Assembly: GCF_001006785.1 (NCBI RefSeq)
Contig: NZ_CDHO01000003.1
Coordinates: forward strand, 992,001 to 1,056,000
Direction: 5' to 3'
DNA: 64,000 nucleotides
Source of the DNA: Hyphomicrobium_B sp001006785
GTDB lineage: Bacteria; Pseudomonadota; Alphaproteobacteria; Rhizobiales; Hyphomicrobiaceae
A program made the translations under genes and the position numbers. The notes under the pieces are model-generated. The model was not told the origin of the DNA. It made no database searches and worked only from the letters and a program-made list of their open reading frames with translations. The first letter of the stretch is position 1, and every line of letters begins with the position of its first letter. Of the stretch, positions 61,231 to 64,000 are shown one piece after another.

Positions 61231-62946
61231 TCAAAGCGGCTGCGAAAACAGCTCTCGAATTTTTTCTGACGGAACCGCAGGCGAAAACAGAAAGCCCTGC
61301 GCTTCGATGCATCCCTCGGCGCGCAGGAGATCCAGCTGTTGCGTGGTTTCGACGCCCTCCGCGACGCTCGTCATCCCAAGATTGTAGCCAAGCTGAATGA
61401 TCGAGCGACGCAGCGTTGCCGACCGCTTTTGGTTGGCAGTGTTCGAAACAAACGAACGATCGATCTTGATTTTGTCGAACGGGAAGCTCTGCAGATAGCT
61501 TAGAGACGAAAACCCTGTTCCGAAATCGTCGATTGCAAACCGCACGCCGAGCTTCTTGAGACGCTCGAGCGTTGCCGCAGCGCTCTCGCGGTCCGTCATC
61601 AAAAGCGTTTCGGTGATTTCGAGGACAAGGCGCGAGGCAGGCAATCGCTTTGAGAGTGCCAAGATCTTGTCAACGAGATTCCCGCCGCTGAACTGTGCCG
61701 CGGAGATGTTGACTGCGATCCAAATGTCGTCGGGCCATCGGCTCGCTTCGGCGCACGCTGTCTTGAGAACCCAGTCGCCGATCTGTCCAATGATGCCGCA
61801 CTCTTCCGCCACAGGAATGAATTCCGATGCCGGGATCAGGCCGCGCTCGGGGTGGCGCCAGCGGATCAACGCTTCGCAGCCGACGATCTTGCGCGTCTTG
61901 ATGTTGACGATGGGCTGATAGTGAAGCTCGAACGCATTATTGGCGAGAGCTTCGCGCATCTCCGTTTCTATTTGCATGCGCTGGTCGTGCTGCCCGTCAT
62001 TGGGTGTTCCAAAAAATGCGGCGTTCTCTTGTTCGCTGGTCAGCGAAGTCTGGCGTTCGAGCGGCCTGCTTTGAACATCGTCGTGAGACGGCCGGGCAGA
62101 TGCTGCCAAAGATTGTCGGCAACCAGAGATATCTGTCGCTATGCTGACAAATCCGCCTCGCGCGAGAGGAATGGTGCGGGTAGCCGTGACGGAACCGTCG
62201 GAGTGGTGGCGCTCGATGCCCTGAGCAGCTGGGCTGGCGGCCGACGCAATTTGGTTGCGGACGTAAGCTTCAATATCGGCCGCCGCACATTCGTTGCGTC
62301 GCGCCTCAGCGCGATAGAAATCCTCAGCGGTCTGCGGGAGGTCGGAGATTGCCGCGCTGGAGCAGCTGATGGAGTCGAGTTGGCGCTCATTACAAAGAAG
62401 AAGCTTGTGATCCTTGTCGAAGGCAGCAACGCTTCCGGGGAAATTGTCGACGATGGTCCGGAGCAGTTCGGCGTTGACGTCCAGTTCGCTGCGCAGCCGC
62501 AGAAGCTCCGTGATATCGCGCTGAACCGAGAGATACCCTTTGAGGCCGTTACGGCTGATGAGCGGAACGATCAGGGCGTCAACCCAGTATGTACGGCCTT
62601 TCTTGCAACGGTTCATCACCTGCGCGCGCCAAGGCCGTCCAGCCTTCAACGTGCGATAGGCATCAGCCCAAAAGGCCGAAGGGTGATGCAATGAATTCAG
62701 GATCGCGTGCGATTGGCCAATGAGTTCGCTTCGAGAATATCCGCTAAGCCGCGCAAAAGCGTCATTGACGTGAAGAATCCGGCCATTTGGATCGGTGATC
62801 GAAATAATGCCGAATTGGTCGAGTGCAGAGGCAAAGCCGCGCCGCCCCCAGGACGTTTCCGCAAAATTCACGTTTGCAGGCCGGCGCCGGCCGGAGGAGC
62901 GGGCGACCGCAGCATTAGACGCTAAACCGTCGAAATTGAGAGCCAT
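61231..62946 (-). CDS. PAS-PAS-EAL cyclic-di-GMP phosphodiesterase
   Basis: This 571-residue protein lacks membrane helices and has a PAS domain with associated C-terminal motif (residues about 35-160, GIISITDPNGRILHVNDAFA and VQRDITEL), a second PAS-like domain (about 165-275), and a C-terminal EAL domain (about 325-565). The EAL motif (GCEALIRWRHPERGLI), ISAAQF and DDFGTGFSSLSYL are intact, so it should hydrolyse c-di-GMP. PAS domains would sense an internal signal such as redox or light. I start at ATG 62946. A TTG at 62979 would add 11 residues. Confidence 0.9.
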   Translation of the reverse strand: MALNFDGLASNAAVARSSGRRRPANVNFAETSWGRRGFASALDQFGIISITDPNGRILHVNDAFARLSGYSRSELIGQSHAILNSLHHPSAFWADAYRTLKAGRPWRAQVMNRCKKGRTYWVDALIVPLISRNGLKGYLSVQRDITELLRLRSELDVNAELLRTIVDNFPGSVAAFDKDHKLLLCNERQLDSISCSSAAISDLPQTAEDFYRAEARRNECAAADIEAYVRNQIASAASPAAQGIERHHSDGSVTATRTIPLARGGFVSIATDISGCRQSLAASARPSHDDVQSRPLERQTSLTSEQENAAFFGTPNDGQHDQRMQIETEMREALANNAFELHYQPIVNIKTRKIVGCEALIRWRHPERGLIPASEFIPVAEECGIIGQIGDWVLKTACAEASRWPDDIWIAVNISAAQFSGGNLVDKILALSKRLPASRLVLEITETLLMTDRESAAATLERLKKLGVRFAIDDFGTGFSSLSYLQSFPFDKIKIDRSFVSNTANQKRSATLRRSIIQLGYNLGMTSVAEGVETTQQLDLLRAEGCIEAQGFLFSPAVPSEKIRELFSQPL

Positions 62947-63251
62947 GCCGCCACGTGCCGAGATAGGAATGCCGCACAAGCGATCTCACCATCACAGGTG
63001 ATATACGCCGATCCGATGCGAACAATTTGATGGAAACATCTTAACGTCGCCTTAGTCGAGTTTCGAAAAGGGGCAACGCAGGCCGGGGAAAGAGACATTT
63101 TAAAAAAGCAGAGCCTGCATTGAAATTGGGGCCGCGAATGGAGATTCAGATGCAACCCGGCAAGCCAATTGGATAGAAGGCGAAAAGGCGTTTTAAGGGC
63201 CCCGCAAGTTATTCGCGCAATGGTCACCTCGAATATTGAAGTGAGGGTGTC
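62947..63251. other. Divergent region without a gene
   Basis: These 305 bases lie between the divergent starts of the EAL gene and the small PilZ gene and presumably hold promoters for both. I see no protein-coding frame with support, no strong palindrome and no terminator. A very short hairpin GCAG-AGC-CTGC is present near 63110 and could be chance. Confidence 0.5.
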
Positions 63252-63542
63252 TTGCCTATTGATAAGAGGCCGGAGCGACGGCAATTCGGGAGACGGTCGG
63301 TATTCAAATCGGCAGTCATTATCACGAGTGACGGCCGCCGTTTGCCGGGCGCAGTTGTCGATTTTTCCGATGCTGGCGCGCGAATCAAGCTCACGGAAAC
63401 GGCCGCTGTTGGGCCGGATTTGGAACTCGAAATTCCGGGCGACGATTTCGTCGTGAAATGCCGTTTGGCGCATTCGGAAGGCGTTTATATTGGCGTCAAA
63501 TATACGAAGCCGCCGCGTCGAATTTCCTGGGCGACGCGCTAG
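63252..63542 (+). CDS. Small single-domain PilZ protein
   Basis: This 96-residue protein is a minimal PilZ domain. KRPERRQFGRRSVFKSAVI carries the RxxxR arginines, VVDFSDAGARIKL the D/NxSxxG motif, and EGVYIGVKYTKPP the closing strand, so c-di-GMP binding is likely. It starts at TTG 63252 after GAGGG. It probably responds to the cyclase and phosphodiesterase encoded beside it. There is no membrane segment. Confidence 0.86.
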   Translation: MPIDKRPERRQFGRRSVFKSAVIITSDGRRLPGAVVDFSDAGARIKLTETAAVGPDLELEIPGDDFVVKCRLAHSEGVYIGVKYTKPPRRISWATR

Positions 63543-64000
63543 TGGGAAAAATAAAGTCGGAAGGAATGGGCCGTCAGGTATTGAAAAGACTCGCATAATC
63601 GCAAGTCGGCAACGAAATCACAAAAATAAATACATCATTTTCGCGGCGTAAACCAATTCGATAACATTGCGAATTATTTTTGCCGAACGGTTGCTTGATA
63701 GTTGAAATCATAGGCATGACGCCGCGCAACCGTGTCGGCTACAACCCGACATGTTCCGAGCTCAAAGAAGCAGGAACAAGACGATGGCGCCTTTCACCCG
63801 ATCATCGGCCCTCGTGCCGATGCGCGCGAATTCAATCGATCGATATGATCTTCGATCCCGCGTAATTCGCGGTCGCAGCTTCCGCTCTTCGCTGCACCAG
63901 CGCGCTCCATCGCAAAGCGAACGTGCATTCCAGCAGCGCTGACGAACCAACGAGCCTCGACTGTGAGGCCGTTTCCGAATGCGCATCGGCTACCGATTCC
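63543..64000. other. End region without a recognised gene
   Basis: The last 458 bases hold short overlapping frames only. None has a ribosome-binding site and domain that I can support, and I see no RNA gene. The first half is rich in A and T and probably untranslated. A gene may begin past the window's end. Confidence 0.4.

Noticed and set aside
63680..63942. Short frames near the right end
   Set aside because: They overlap each other, lack ribosome-binding sites and carry no recognisable domain.

Overview
The window looks like chromosomal DNA of a methylotrophic alphaproteobacterium of the order Hyphomicrobiales, most like Hyphomicrobium or a close relative. This is inferred from gene content, not from a database search. 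Three things point there. The one-carbon genes include formate--tetrahydrofolate ligase, a four-subunit sarcosine oxidase and phosphoribulokinase. The flagellar genes follow the rhizobial pattern (motA-fliM-fliN-fliG, motB-motC-fliK, motE, flaF, flbT and a Rem/FtcR-type regulator). There is also a complete Anbu proteasome-like gene cluster. I see no rRNA, tRNA, CRISPR array or insertion sequence.

Left part (about 1-12.8 kb): ftfL ends at a strong intrinsic terminator. It is followed by a compact four-gene set (circularly permuted ATP-grasp, alpha-E, transglutaminase, Anbu protease), which is the most unusual system in the window. Next is a sugar-phosphate operon (fbp, prk, rpe) running into the helicase gene hrpB. 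A UDP-glucuronate 4-epimerase converges on it.

Middle part (about 12.8-29.8 kb): a tail-fibre-like DUF2793/beta-helix protein stands alone. A sensing module follows (FIST protein and hybrid histidine kinase on one strand, a LuxR-type response regulator converging on them), then an LtaS/OpgB-like membrane sulfatase. The sarcosine oxidase operon soxBDAG is flanked by a divergent LysR regulator and a downstream XRE-cupin regulator, each with a candidate operator. Sarcosine oxidase feeds methylene-tetrahydrofolate into the same C1 pool as ftfL. A CBS protein with a degenerate HAD domain and a GH24 lysozyme lead to the flagellar region.

Right part (about 29.2-59 kb): one large flagellar and motility locus. 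On the minus strand lies flgF-fliI-(membrane protein). On the plus strand are motA, fliM, fliN, fliG, flhB, an unknown gene, flgB, flgC, fliE, flgG, flgA, flgI, motE, flgH, fliL, fliP, one flagellin gene, fliF, a fliH-like gene, motB, motC, fliK, an island of small minus-strand genes (PilZ, J-domain and unknown proteins), then the rem/ftcR-type regulator, flgE, flgK, flgL, flaF, flbT, flgD and fliQ. Many genes overlap by 4 bp, which suggests translational coupling. flhA, fliR and the VisNR-type regulators are not in the window.

Right end (59-63.5 kb): a cyclic-di-GMP module (GGDEF cyclase, two PilZ proteins, PAS-PAS-EAL phosphodiesterase) beside the flagellar genes, suggesting control of swimming versus surface attachment.
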